The notes under the pieces: generated by a model
The model's input: only the letters and a program-made list of their open reading frames with translations
The model's database searches: none
Told to the model about the DNA's origin: nothing
Made by a program: the position numbers and the translations under genes
Assembly (NCBI GenBank): GCA_964505785.1
Contig: CAZDJZ010000010.1
Location: forward strand, 1 to 64,000
From: CAYRTV01 sp964505785
GTDB lineage: Bacteria > Acidobacteriota > Aminicenantia > Aminicenantales > Aminicenantaceae
Length of the DNA: 64,000 bases
Reading direction: 5' to 3'
Shown: piece after piece, positions 44,867-54,182 of the stretch
Layout: each line of letters starts with the position of its first letter
How positions within the stretch are numbered: the first letter of the stretch is position 1

Positions 44867-45550
44867 TTGCTGCGGCATCGATCTTTGGAACCAAGTGTAT
44901 TCTTCCAGCGCTTGGAACGCCAAATAAAAAAAGCGAAACCGGGTTGGGCCGCCCAATCAGCTTTACTCCCTGATCCCCGGCCCGGAAACATCCCTTTTTC
45001 ACAGGCCGAACCCCATTGCCGGAAAGCCGGGGTGCTGCTGCTTCTCTTCTTTAAAGACAACCGCCTGCATCTTCTCTTTACCCGCCGCACAGCGGATGTG
45101 CTTCATCACCGCGGAGAAATTTCTTTCCCGGGCGGGGCTAGAGAAAAAGATGAAGATCTGATTCAAACCGCAACCCGAGAAACTCAAGAGGAACTGAACA
45201 TTCCGCCGGATTCATACCGGATACTGGGAACCCTGACGCCCCTCTTTATCCCGCCAAGCCGGTTCTGTATCTACCCGGCGGCGGCTGGAGCCCTGACCCG
45301 GCCGGATTTCAATCCTGAACCCCGGGAGGTGAAAGAAGCCATCGAAATCCCTGTCTTTCATTTATTGGACAAGGCTAACCGGCAAACCGAAGTATGGACC
45401 ATCAGCGGCGAAAAACGCAAAATCCCTTTCTACCGGTTTGGTGAAAACAAAATCTGGGGCGCTACAGCCATGGTCCTGGCTGAATTTCTTACTATAGTAA
45501 GAAACACAAATCATGAATCGACCATTCTGCTTCACGGGAATGAAAAGTAA
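44867..45550 (+). CDS. Nudix hydrolase (CoA pyrophosphatase-like)
   Basis: A 227-residue protein. The Nudix box is complete: GGAREKDEDLIQTATRETQE followed by EL. Just before it HHRGEISFPGG matches the UPF0035 motif of CoA pyrophosphatases such as NudL. It probably hydrolyses CoA derivatives to phosphopantetheine and 3',5'-ADP. The start is TTG at 44867 with GGGAGG 7 nt upstream. It lies 3 nt after the M1 peptidase stop codon. Confidence 0.88.
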   Translation: MLRHRSLEPSVFFQRLERQIKKAKPGWAAQSALLPDPRPGNIPFSQAEPHCRKAGVLLLLFFKDNRLHLLFTRRTADVLHHRGEISFPGGAREKDEDLIQTATRETQEELNIPPDSYRILGTLTPLFIPPSRFCIYPAAAGALTRPDFNPEPREVKEAIEIPVFHLLDKANRQTEVWTISGEKRKIPFYRFGENKIWGATAMVLAEFLTIVRNTNHESTILLHGNEK

Positions 45551-45573
45551 AATGTGAAAAGAAAAAAGTTATC

Positions 45574-45700
45574 TTACCTGGATTGTTCAGGGCTGAGATT
45601 GCCGCAGATGCAAGGCGCAGGGCATAAATCTGTGGCCCTTCACCGCGAATGCCCTGCAGCATAAGATCCTTACGCCGCTTCGCTCCTCAGGATGGAAAGG
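45574..45700. repeat. Family A left module with hairpin
   Basis: TTACCTGGATTGTTCAGGGC followed by GATTGCCGCAGATGCAAGGC and the inverted repeat GCAGGGCAT (45617-45625)/ATGCCCTGC (45649-45657). A TCCTTACGCCGCTTCGCTCC block follows. A clear right end was not found. Confidence 0.55.
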
Positions 45701-45779
45701 ACTTGTCATTTTGTAAGCAATACGTATAATCATTTCTCTTAATGATTTATTATTATCTCATTTTTCCGGGAGGCCTTTT

Positions 45780-48287
45780 ATGAAGAAAAAAACAATCCTC
45801 ATCCTTATTTTAATCGCAGCATGTTCAGTAATAACCTATGCCGATGAATTAGACCCGGTCAAAAAAGCCGATTACCGATTGGCGGCGCGGTTCTCTCCTC
45901 CCCGAATGAAGAAAATGGTTTTCGATACTGCTGTAGCCGCCCACTGGCTGAAACACAGCCAAAGATTCTGGTATAGTTTCGAAACCACGGACGGGAAAAT
46001 ATTTATGATTGTGGACCCCGTTAAAAAAACCAAAGTTCCTTTATTTGATAATGTTGAAATGGCGGCCATGCTGACAGAATTAACAAAAGACCCTTATGAC
46101 GCTAAACACCTTCCAATTGAAAAAATTAAATTTATCAAACAAGACACAGCCATACGGTTTGATGTTGAGAGTTCCCAGGAAGAGAAGGCCAAAGAAAAAG
46201 ACAGGAAAGACGAAGAGGAAAAGAGTCAGGACAAGGACAAAGAAAAACCCAAGAACAAAGTTTTCCATTTTGAATACACCCTTGCGGATGGAAAAATCCG
46301 CATACTCAAGGATTACGAAGAAGATCCGGAAAAACCCGATTGGGCCAATATTTCTCCCGATGAAAACATCATCGTTTTCGCTAGAGAGCATAATCTGTTT
46401 TGGATGGACCGGGCCCATTATGAAAAATACCTGGAAGATAAGGAAGCTGAAGACATAGAGGAACACCAGCTTACGAAGGACGGCGAAAAATATTACAGCT
46501 ATGCCCGCACCCGCAGAGGGCAGTCAAATGTGGATGAAGAAAAAAACCGGGACAAGCGGCAGCCGGTCAGCATCACCTGGTCCCCGGATTCAAAAAAATT
46601 CGCCATGATCCGCAGTGATGAGAGAAAGGTCAAGGACCTTTGGGTGATTAACGCCTCGGACCAGCCCCGCCCCACTTTGGAACCCTATAAATACGCTATG
46701 CCGGGAGAGGAAAATCTGCCGCAGCGGGAAATTTTGATTTTTGACATTCCAAGCCGGGAGAAAATCAAAGTAGATTCCGCACGTTTCAAGGATCAGTATG
46801 TTTCCCTATTCACAGCCCCCGGCAAACCCAGTGCCCGGGACGACGATCATCATCCTCCTATTTGGCTTTCCGGAACAACGGATAAATTGTATTTTTCCCG
46901 TACAAGCCGCGATCTTCACCGGGTGGATATCTGTATCGCCGATACGGCGACGGGTGAATCCCGCACTCTGATCGAGGAAAGACTGAACACCTATGTAGAA
47001 TTCCTCACTCCGGGCCTGGTCAAAAACGGCCGGGAAATCATCCACTGGTCGGAAAGAGACGGATGGGGCCATTTTTATCTCTTCGATGATGAAGGCAACT
47101 TGAAAAACCAGATTACATCCGGACCCTTTCACTGTGATAATATTGCCGGCATTGATGAGGAGAACCGCGTGCTTTATTTCAATGCCTGCGGCAGGGAAGA
47201 GGGTGAAGACCCTTATTACATGCACGTTTACAGGGTTAATTTCGATGGAACCGGATTAAAATTGCTCAATCCGGGAAATTTCAATCACCATGTTTCCATG
47301 AATGACAGCCGCCGTTATTTCGTAGATAACTTCTCCCGCGTCAATACGGTTCCTGAAGCGGTTCTGCGCGACCATCAGGGAAATCAATTGATGGAATTGG
47401 AAACTGCGGACCTATCCCTCCTTATGCAGGCGGGATACCAATTCCCGGAACCATTTACAGTTAAAGCCGATGATGGAGTCACCGACCTCTACGGGGTGAT
47501 GTATAAACCTTTCTCCTTCGATAACACCAAAAAATATCCTATCATCGCCTATGTATACCCCGGGCCTCAAACCGAAAGCGTTCCCAAGTCCTTTGCCGTC
47601 AGCCGGGGACTCTCCGGCCTGGCCCAATTCGGGTTTGCAGTTGTCGCGGTCGGCAATCGCGGCGGCCATCCCGACCGGTCGAAATGGTACCATAATTACG
47701 GTTACGGCGATTTAAGGGATTATGGGCTGGCGGACAAAAAAACAGCGATTGAGCAGCTTGCGGTCCGGCATCCTTTTATCGACATCGATAAGGTCGGGAT
47801 ATTCGGCCATTCCGGCGGCGGGTTTATGTCCACTGCCGCCATGCTGGTTTATCCGGATTTTTTCAAAGTCGCGGTCTCATCTTCCGGCAACCATGAAAAC
47901 AGCATTTATAATAACTGGTGGAGCGAAAAGCATCACGGAGTTAAAGAAGTTGAAGATGAAGAAGGAAACATCACATTTGAATATGATATTGAGAAAAATT
48001 CCGAATTGGCGGCCAACCTGAAAGGACATTTACTGCTGACCACCGGAGACATTGACAATAATGTCCATCCTGCCAACACTTTCCGTATGGCCCAGGCATT
48101 GATAAAGGCCAATAAGCGCTTTGATTTCTTTGTTTTTCCCGGCCAGCGTCACGGTTACGGCGATATGAGTGATTATTGGTTTTGGATCCGGGCGGATTAT
48201 TTTTGCAAACACCTCATTGGAGATTTTTCCCAGAATGTAGATATGATCGAGCTGAACCGCGACCGGGAAATGACAAAATCCAAATAA
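45780..48287 (+). CDS. Exported prolyl oligopeptidase family S9 peptidase (DPP IV-like)
   Basis: An 835-residue protein with a signal peptide (ILILILIAACSVITYA). A beta-propeller region with WSPDSKKFAMIRSDERK precedes an alpha/beta-hydrolase domain, whose nucleophile is GHSGGG near residue 675. DIDNNVHPANT and GQRHGYGD carry the Asp and His. The insertion KEKDRKDEEEKSQDKDKEKP (about 140-160) is highly charged and probably a linker. It likely releases dipeptides from external proteins. GGGAGG precedes the ATG. Its stop lies 5 nt from the stop of the converging symporter gene. Confidence 0.93.
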   Translation: MKKKTILILILIAACSVITYADELDPVKKADYRLAARFSPPRMKKMVFDTAVAAHWLKHSQRFWYSFETTDGKIFMIVDPVKKTKVPLFDNVEMAAMLTELTKDPYDAKHLPIEKIKFIKQDTAIRFDVESSQEEKAKEKDRKDEEEKSQDKDKEKPKNKVFHFEYTLADGKIRILKDYEEDPEKPDWANISPDENIIVFAREHNLFWMDRAHYEKYLEDKEAEDIEEHQLTKDGEKYYSYARTRRGQSNVDEEKNRDKRQPVSITWSPDSKKFAMIRSDERKVKDLWVINASDQPRPTLEPYKYAMPGEENLPQREILIFDIPSREKIKVDSARFKDQYVSLFTAPGKPSARDDDHHPPIWLSGTTDKLYFSRTSRDLHRVDICIADTATGESRTLIEERLNTYVEFLTPGLVKNGREIIHWSERDGWGHFYLFDDEGNLKNQITSGPFHCDNIAGIDEENRVLYFNACGREEGEDPYYMHVYRVNFDGTGLKLLNPGNFNHHVSMNDSRRYFVDNFSRVNTVPEAVLRDHQGNQLMELETADLSLLMQAGYQFPEPFTVKADDGVTDLYGVMYKPFSFDNTKKYPIIAYVYPGPQTESVPKSFAVSRGLSGLAQFGFAVVAVGNRGGHPDRSKWYHNYGYGDLRDYGLADKKTAIEQLAVRHPFIDIDKVGIFGHSGGGFMSTAAMLVYPDFFKVAVSSSGNHENSIYNNWWSEKHHGVKEVEDEEGNITFEYDIEKNSELAANLKGHLLLTTGDIDNNVHPANTFRMAQALIKANKRFDFFVFPGQRHGYGDMSDYWFWIRADYFCKHLIGDFSQNVDMIELNRDREMTKSK

Positions 48288-48292
48288 TCCGG

Positions 48293-50095
48293 TCACCGGC
48301 GGTTTTCAATCCAACGGAGGCGTTTCCAAGCCCGAGTTAATCCTATAAGAGCTCCAGTTGATATTAGCGTCAAAAGCATGCCGACTGCATGTTTTCCATA
48401 AATCCAATATCCGATGGCGAATAAAGCACTGTAGACCATTAAACTGCCTAAGAGCATACACAAAATGCCGGCTGGAACATCCCAGCCTTTTTCCGCATCT
48501 TCCAGCAAAACTCCTTCATCAAGGGCAGCCTGGACCACTTTCTTCCATCCCGGTCCGCCCGGCTTAACCAGATGATAAAATGAACGGAGTATTTTCTCAT
48601 CACTGGGCCGGGTTATAAAAGTAACGCTCACCCAACTGACCGTTGTTATGGCCACACCAAGCAATAACCGCCCGTGGACGGAGATTTCCGGCAGCCCGGT
48701 TCCCGGATGAATCAGCTGAAGATATACGGCCGCCAAAAAGGAAACCACCATAGCCGTCAGCTCCGAATATGGATTAACCCGCCACCAGAACCAGCGCAGA
48801 ATAAACAGCAGCCCGGTTCCCGCACCTATCTGCAGTAAGATCTGAAACGCCTGCAGAGCATTGCTTAAAACCAAGGCCATAACCGCGGTTAATGCCATCA
48901 GCACCACCGTGGAAATTCGGCCTGCCCGGACCTGCATTCTATCCGAAGCATCTTGATTCAGGAATCTTTTATAAAAATCATTCACTATATACGATGAACC
49001 CCAATTGAGATGGGTGGATATCGTGGACATAAAGGCTGCAATAAGGGAGGCGACCACCAGTCCCAGAAGACCGGCGGGAAGAAAAGTCAACATAGCCGGA
49101 TAGGCCAGGTCATGCCTCAGAACATTCGGGGCCACATGCGGAAAAGCCTGCTGCAGGGAAGACAGGTCCGGGAAAACCAGCAGGGAACATAGAGCCACAA
49201 TGATCCAAGGCCAGGGACGCAGAGCATAATGGGCGGCGTTGAACAGCAAAGTGGCGCCCACCGCGTGTTTTTCCGTTTTCGCGGACAGCATCCGCTGAGC
49301 GATATACCCGCCGCCTCCCGGCTCTGCGCCGGGATACCAAACACTCCACCATTGCACAGCCAGCGGCAGAATGAACAGCGGGATCAAAGCTTCCGTCTGG
49401 GAAAAATCCGGCAGGAGAGCCAACTTACCCTGCAGAGCGTCCGCGGCCAGCAGCCCCTTAATTCCACCGACCTGGGGCATCCGGAGCGCCACTGCAGCGG
49501 CTCCCACCGCACCTACCATGGCGATCCCGAATTGGAAAAAATCTGTAATCAGCACTCCTCTTAACCCTCCCAGCGTACTGTAGACAACAGTGACAAAAGA
49601 CGCAATCAGAAGAGTTTCCACTGGAGTTAATTTCAACATAACCCCGCCAATTTTTATGATGGCTAAGGAAACCGCCGCCATAATAAGAATATTGAAAAAT
49701 ACACCCAAATAGAGGGCGCGGAATCCCCTCAAAAATGCCGCAGCTTTACCACTGTAGCGGAGCTCATAAAACTCGATATCCGTCATGACCTGGGAACGCC
49801 GCCATAACTTGGCGTAAACAAACACGGTTAACATGCCGGTCAAAAGAAAAGCCCACCAGACCCAATTCCCGGCTACACCGTTTTGGCGGACAATGTCCGT
49901 AACCAGGTTGGGAGTATCCGAAGAAAAAGTGGTCGCTACCATGGATACACCTAAAAGCCACCAGGGCATGTTCCGGCCGGAAAGGAAATATTCCGAAGAA
50001 TTTTTGCCGGCCCGGCGGGCCACCGCTACACCGATGATTAAAGATAAGAGAAAAAATCCGACGATAAACATCCAGTCGATTGTTTTTAGAGCCAC
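48293..50095 (-). CDS. Sodium:solute symporter (SSS family)
   Basis: A 600-residue membrane protein with about 14 hydrophobic segments. The N terminus (EYFLSGRNMPWWLLGVSM) and GGLRGVLITDFFQFG are typical SSS motifs; the length and C-terminal extension resemble SGLT-like members. The substrate is unknown. Two in-frame GTG codons compete: 50101 lies directly on the GGA, while 50095 (MALKTIDW) is 5 nt after GGAG, so 50095 is preferred. It converges with the S9 peptidase gene, which may feed it peptides or amino acids. Confidence 0.9.
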   Translation of the reverse strand: MALKTIDWMFIVGFFLLSLIIGVAVARRAGKNSSEYFLSGRNMPWWLLGVSMVATTFSSDTPNLVTDIVRQNGVAGNWVWWAFLLTGMLTVFVYAKLWRRSQVMTDIEFYELRYSGKAAAFLRGFRALYLGVFFNILIMAAVSLAIIKIGGVMLKLTPVETLLIASFVTVVYSTLGGLRGVLITDFFQFGIAMVGAVGAAAVALRMPQVGGIKGLLAADALQGKLALLPDFSQTEALIPLFILPLAVQWWSVWYPGAEPGGGGYIAQRMLSAKTEKHAVGATLLFNAAHYALRPWPWIIVALCSLLVFPDLSSLQQAFPHVAPNVLRHDLAYPAMLTFLPAGLLGLVVASLIAAFMSTISTHLNWGSSYIVNDFYKRFLNQDASDRMQVRAGRISTVVLMALTAVMALVLSNALQAFQILLQIGAGTGLLFILRWFWWRVNPYSELTAMVVSFLAAVYLQLIHPGTGLPEISVHGRLLLGVAITTVSWVSVTFITRPSDEKILRSFYHLVKPGGPGWKKVVQAALDEGVLLEDAEKGWDVPAGILCMLLGSLMVYSALFAIGYWIYGKHAVGMLLTLISTGALIGLTRAWKRLRWIENRR

Positions 50096-50149
50096 GTTCA
50101 CTCCTCTTTAATAATGCAAAAATCTTCCGTCCGCCCACGGCGGAATTGA

Positions 50150-50336
50150 CAAGGCATTATCATCCCGAGCACCCCGCTTCATTGCAAGCGGCCCCAGGGC
50201 GCATAGCAACCTCAGACGGCCTCGCCGAATGAAACGGACCCGTATCCTCGTTGAAGATTCTGCCGGCACGGCGCTCCTCGGAATGACATACGGGATCATT
50301 TCCATCGTTCAAGGTGTATTATACACATGATACATT
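50150..50336. repeat. Family B repeat, copy 3 (reverse)
   Basis: Reading in reverse, ATACACCTTGAACGATGGAA, GATCCCGTATGTCATTCC and GTGTATTATACAC (50314-50326) match the left module of the copy at 42.66 kb. The opposite arm has GGCATTATCATCCCGAGCAC. No gene is present in the 50096-51014 gap. Confidence 0.55.
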
Positions 50337-50419
50337 CATAAAAAAAATCGCCGTCTATCCTGTATTATTTACGAGCCAAGCGGGCAGGGTTCCTCTCCGC
50401 AGGAGAGGAGAGCGAAGCC

Positions 50420-50500
50420 GGAATCGGAGCGGATGTCCTCGCTGGGGACAGACGCGTGGCGGCGGGATATGGCCCTTATTCCATTGCCATGCGGAACAGG
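50420..50500. repeat. Short dispersed repeat
   Basis: GCGGATGTCCTCGCTGGGGA near 50430 recurs near 66, and GGCCCTTATTCCATTGCCAT near 50472 recurs in variant form near 37570 and 53300. Confidence 0.55.
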
Positions 50501-50646
50501 TTTTTTTATGAAGACGCTGACCTTTGATCAGACGAGACAGACTGAGATCCTTCGCTTCGCTCAGGATAACCCTGGCGGATCATTTTTGAACTAATAAGCC
50601 AGGCTATTTGATTTTTCATAATACACCCGTTTATTATATTATCGAG

Positions 50647-50984
50647 CCTGAATTATTCACGGGTCGAGATTGCCGCAGATGCAAGGCGCAGGGTATGAAG
50701 CTGCGGCACTTCACCGCGAATGCCCTGCAGCAAAGTTTTATTGCGAGGCCTGCGGAGCAGGCCGTGGCAACTTAAGACGACCAGATTCTCAAGAACGAAG
50801 CCGTCTAAGTTCCTCACGTCGCTTCGCTCCTCAGGACCCCGCCTGAAGGGGTGAAAAATTGCGGTTATAATATAAATAGGCAAATGAAAAACTTTCCATT
50901 TGAACTTTTAATAAAAATCATGTTAATCGCTGATAAAAAAAATAATTTGCAAAAACATCGCAATTTTTTTATGAATAATTCAGG
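50647..50984. repeat. Family A MITE-like element with perfect 13-bp inverted ends
   Basis: A 338-bp element bounded by CCTGAATTATTCA (50647-50659) and TGAATAATTCAGG (50972-50984), exact inverse copies. It carries the hairpin GCAGGGTAT (50689-50697)/ATGCCCTGC (50720-50728), a CCTCACGTCGCTTCGCTCC block and a right half with TTGCAAAAACATCGCAATTT followed by T's. No ORF is present. It ends 30 nt before the oxidoreductase ATG. Confidence 0.78.
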
Positions 50985-51014
50985 TAAGCTAATCTGATAA
51001 AGGAGAATGACTGA

Positions 51015-52397
51015 ATGGATGATGCAAAAAGAAATAAAGATGAAATAAACCCGGATACCTGCAGCCGCCGGAATTTCATAAGAAAAGGCGCCGCCGGCAT
51101 AGGGATCGGACTGGGTTCCATATATCTATCCCGCTGCAAAAACCGGGAGGCCTTCTCATCGCCTCCCATCCCTGTTACAGCCGAGCCTATGGAAACCGTA
51201 CGGATCGGTTTCGTCGGGGTCGGGCTCCAGGGAGCATCTCATATTCGAAACCTGCTCCGGATTAAAGGAGCTGAAATCCGGGCGGTTTGTGATACCGTGG
51301 AAAACAAGGTTCTCCGGATTCAAAATTGGGTGGAAGAAGCCGGCCAGCCCCGGCCGGAAGGATACTTCCGCGGAGAAACAGATTTCAAAAGGTTGTGTGA
51401 ACGTAACGATCTGGACCTGGTCATCACCGCCACTCCATGGAAATGGCACGTTCCGGTATGCACAGCCGCCATGGAAGCCGGTAAACACGCCGCAACCGAA
51501 GTTCCCGCCGCGGTAACCATAGATGAATGCTGGCAGCTTGTGGAAACAGCCGAAAAAACCAGGCGGTATTGTGTGATGCTGGAAAATTGCTGTTACAGCA
51601 ACCGGGCATTATTAATGCTGAATTTAGTACGAAACGGTCTTTTAGGTGAAATCGTCCACGGCATGGGAGGATACCTGCATGACCTGCGTGCCATCAAATT
51701 CAGCGGGGAACATGAAGGATTATGGCGCCCGCAGCATTCCATGGAGAGGGACGGCAACCTCTATCCTACCCATGGCCTGGGACCGATTGCAGAATGCATG
51801 AATATAAACCGCGGCGATTGCTTTGATCATATGGTCTCGATGAGCTCCAAAACCAGGGGATTGCATGCTTTTGCCGCTGAAAATTTCGGCACGGATTCAC
51901 CGGAATCCAGCATCAATTTCGCCCTGGGAGATATCAACACAAGTTTGATCAGGACAGCCAAAGGCTGTACTATCGTCCTCATCCATGATACCAACCTTCC
52001 CAGACCATACAGCCGGATTGATTTAGTTCAGGGCGTCAAGGGTATTATTCGCGGTTATCCGGACCGCATTCATATTGAAGGCCGCAGCCCTGCCCACCAA
52101 TGGGAAGAAATGAGCGCCTACATGGAAAAATTTCAGCATCCGCTGTGGCGGCAAATTGGAGATCTGGCTAAGGGAGCCGGACACGGAGGAATGGATTTCC
52201 TCGAGGATTACAGGCTGATTGACGCCCTTCTCAAAGGCCGCCCTCCGGATATGGATGTTTATGATGCCGCCGCCTGGAGCGTCATTTCGGAATTAAGTGA
52301 AATTTCCGTTGCAGGAAAAAGTAAAACCGTTGATTTTCCTGATTTTACACGGGGCGGCTGGAAGAACAATAAACCTATTTTTATTACAGATATGTAA
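51015..52397 (+). CDS. GH109-type Gfo/Idh/MocA oxidoreductase, twin-arginine exported
   Basis: A 460-residue protein. The N terminus has a twin-arginine motif (SRRNFIRKG) and a hydrophobic stretch ending LSRC, suggesting Tat export and perhaps lipid attachment. The NAD site is VRIGFVGVGLQGASH, followed by TPWKWHVPVCTAAMEAGKH and HGLGPIAECMNINRGDCFDH, hallmarks of GH109 alpha-N-acetylgalactosaminidase-type enzymes. These cleave glycosides with a transient redox step on bound NAD. AAAGGAG precedes the ATG. A 4-TM protein gene follows after 12 nt. Confidence 0.88.
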   Translation: MDDAKRNKDEINPDTCSRRNFIRKGAAGIGIGLGSIYLSRCKNREAFSSPPIPVTAEPMETVRIGFVGVGLQGASHIRNLLRIKGAEIRAVCDTVENKVLRIQNWVEEAGQPRPEGYFRGETDFKRLCERNDLDLVITATPWKWHVPVCTAAMEAGKHAATEVPAAVTIDECWQLVETAEKTRRYCVMLENCCYSNRALLMLNLVRNGLLGEIVHGMGGYLHDLRAIKFSGEHEGLWRPQHSMERDGNLYPTHGLGPIAECMNINRGDCFDHMVSMSSKTRGLHAFAAENFGTDSPESSINFALGDINTSLIRTAKGCTIVLIHDTNLPRPYSRIDLVQGVKGIIRGYPDRIHIEGRSPAHQWEEMSAYMEKFQHPLWRQIGDLAKGAGHGGMDFLEDYRLIDALLKGRPPDMDVYDAAAWSVISELSEISVAGKSKTVDFPDFTRGGWKNNKPIFITDM

Positions 52398-52409
52398 GAA
52401 GGAGGACAC

Positions 52410-52907
52410 ATGATCATTAGGCATCGATTTGTTCCGGCTTCGATTTTCGCATGGTTGATTATGGTTATGATCGATTTTTTAGCCCATGCCGTATTGTTGA
52501 AACCTTATTGGGACCAGGGATACGCGGCCTTAAAAACACAGCAGGAACTCTTTAAATATATTCCATTCGGATACCTGGGTTATTTGTTCTTAGCCATTTT
52601 GCTGGGATGGCTGTACATGCAGATGTATAAACGAGGCGGACGCACCATCCGGGGGCTGGAATTCGGAGCTAAGTTCGGGATGCTTTTTTCCGTTTTCACG
52701 TTTTTTGCCTGGTATTCCGTTTTCAGTCTTCCCGCCGGATTTATCGTCTTTATCGGATTTGCCTTTCTGATTCAATTGACCGCTGCCGGCGGCGTTTACG
52801 GTTATCTGCTGCATGTGCCGAATATCAAGAAACGCTACGGGCTCCTGGTCCTGGTGTTCATTGCCGGCGTGGTGCTTGGAATCGTTCTCCAAAATTTTTT
52901 ATACTAG
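52410..52907 (+). CDS. Four-TM membrane protein, hypothetical
   Basis: A 165-residue protein with four predicted transmembrane helices (starting FVPASIFAWLIMVMIDFL and ending FIAGVVLGIVLQNFLY). A conserved-looking cytoplasmic loop (YKRGGRTIRGLEFGAKFG) lies between helices 2 and 3. I do not recognise the family. AGAAGGAGG precedes the ATG. It probably shares a transcript with the GH109-like gene 12 nt upstream. Confidence 0.75.
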   Translation: MIIRHRFVPASIFAWLIMVMIDFLAHAVLLKPYWDQGYAALKTQQELFKYIPFGYLGYLFLAILLGWLYMQMYKRGGRTIRGLEFGAKFGMLFSVFTFFAWYSVFSLPAGFIVFIGFAFLIQLTAAGGVYGYLLHVPNIKKRYGLLVLVFIAGVVLGIVLQNFLY

Positions 52908-53332
52908 CGATAGCTTCCGCCTCAACAGCCTTCGCAGTATCAGGTCTGGCATCCGCTCCCGTTCAGATTTTTAACGCCATTCCTTGCTTGGGTTTTCAGT
53001 ACCTGCGCAACTCCTTCCGTCCATGGGTCGAACATGCTCGGCACCCGGTTGCGCCGGGTCCCCTCAACCCTCTCACCCGGAAGGCTCAATCTTCAATATC
53101 GCGTCAGCCGGAACCGAATGCCGCTCCGCGGCATTGATAATTCTTTGAACACATAGAACACGAGTGCGGCGGACTATGAAGCGGCGATTGGGTTCTCTCC
53201 GAAGCCAATGGCGGCGGGTGGGAGGGTCTTGGCAAGAAGAGAATTCAATCGCCAATGACAAAAAGCTGCCAGCTTATGATATCCGCAGGTTGGCGGGATA
53301 TGGCCCTTATTCAAAGGCTCCTCGGAAAACAA
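52908..53332. other. Gap of 425 nt with no clear gene
   Basis: GC-richer than its surroundings. The minus strand holds a 62-codon ORF (53073-53261) whose segment VLCVQRIINAAERHSVPADA vaguely recalls a lytic-transglycosylase start; a second frame continues it. GGCGGGATATGGCCCTTATT (near 53293) is a dispersed repeat unit. It may be a decayed gene plus repeats. Confidence 0.3.
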
Positions 53333-54085
53333 TCACCAATTTAAGTCGGCTTCATAGCCGTGTTCGATGAGAAATGCACCGTATTTGTCTTTGATGAACT
53401 GCTTGTGAACCTTATCAAAATGATTGCGCCAGTCGCCGGGAGTGCCTTTTCGGTAATGGTGGTGAATATCCACTTCCCCGGGCTTTCTTCCCTGCGCAAG
53501 TTTTTCAAATGTGGTTTCCGGCAGGACGGACTTCAGCTCCGTGTCATCGGAATCCCCCGGAAAGCCGAGATAGGACAGTATTCTTTTGAAGTGGTCATAC
53601 GGACGGCGAGTCAACTCTTCCATTTTCAATTCCAATATATCAGGATGATGGTAATCCCAGCCCGCAATCCGGTCAAAGACAGCCTTTCGGATATTTTTCA
53701 TGTCTCGCATCAACCCGTCTGCTTTGCTCATTTGCTGCAGCTTTTTCCTGCGTTCAACCAATGCCGGCCAAACGGATGTATCATGCGAGTATAAATGGGA
53801 AAAATATGAAGAAACCGCAATATCCCGAATATCACGAATGACATGGAATCCCCGGAATTCGGACAATTTCCGTACATATGTGATATCAGCATTGGCATAC
53901 GTCAGCATGTCAATTTCATTCAAATTCATAAATCTATCCAGATCATCACTGAATTGACGCGGAGAATGAACATACTCGATTTTGAACGATTGTTTCTGAC
54001 AAAGTTTTCTGAGAATAAGATGAATCCAGGTGGAGGCGCATTTATGATGGCCAAAATAGATCATCGGGGTTTTTTGAGCATTCAT
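53333..54085 (-). CDS. Sulfotransferase family protein
   Basis: A 250-residue protein. The 5' PAPS phosphate site is HHKCASTW, close to the N terminus, and the 3' phosphate site is HVIRDIRDIAVSSYFSH. YRKGTPGDWRNHF near the C terminus matches the conserved KGxxGDW(K/R) motif. It transfers sulfate from PAPS to a sugar or other hydroxyl, perhaps on a surface glycan given the genes to its right. The ATG lacks a clear ribosome-binding site. It is divergent from the GT-C-like gene at 54183. Confidence 0.88.
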   Translation of the reverse strand: MNAQKTPMIYFGHHKCASTWIHLILRKLCQKQSFKIEYVHSPRQFSDDLDRFMNLNEIDMLTYANADITYVRKLSEFRGFHVIRDIRDIAVSSYFSHLYSHDTSVWPALVERRKKLQQMSKADGLMRDMKNIRKAVFDRIAGWDYHHPDILELKMEELTRRPYDHFKRILSYLGFPGDSDDTELKSVLPETTFEKLAQGRKPGEVDIHHHYRKGTPGDWRNHFDKVHKQFIKDKYGAFLIEHGYEADLNW

Positions 54086-54182
54086 ATCCGGATATTAACA
54101 TAAGTCCGCTAAATAATCATCTTGAAAAAACCTTGCATATCCAAGGAAAGGAAATAAAATAGAACAAAGGTATCCCTGAATT

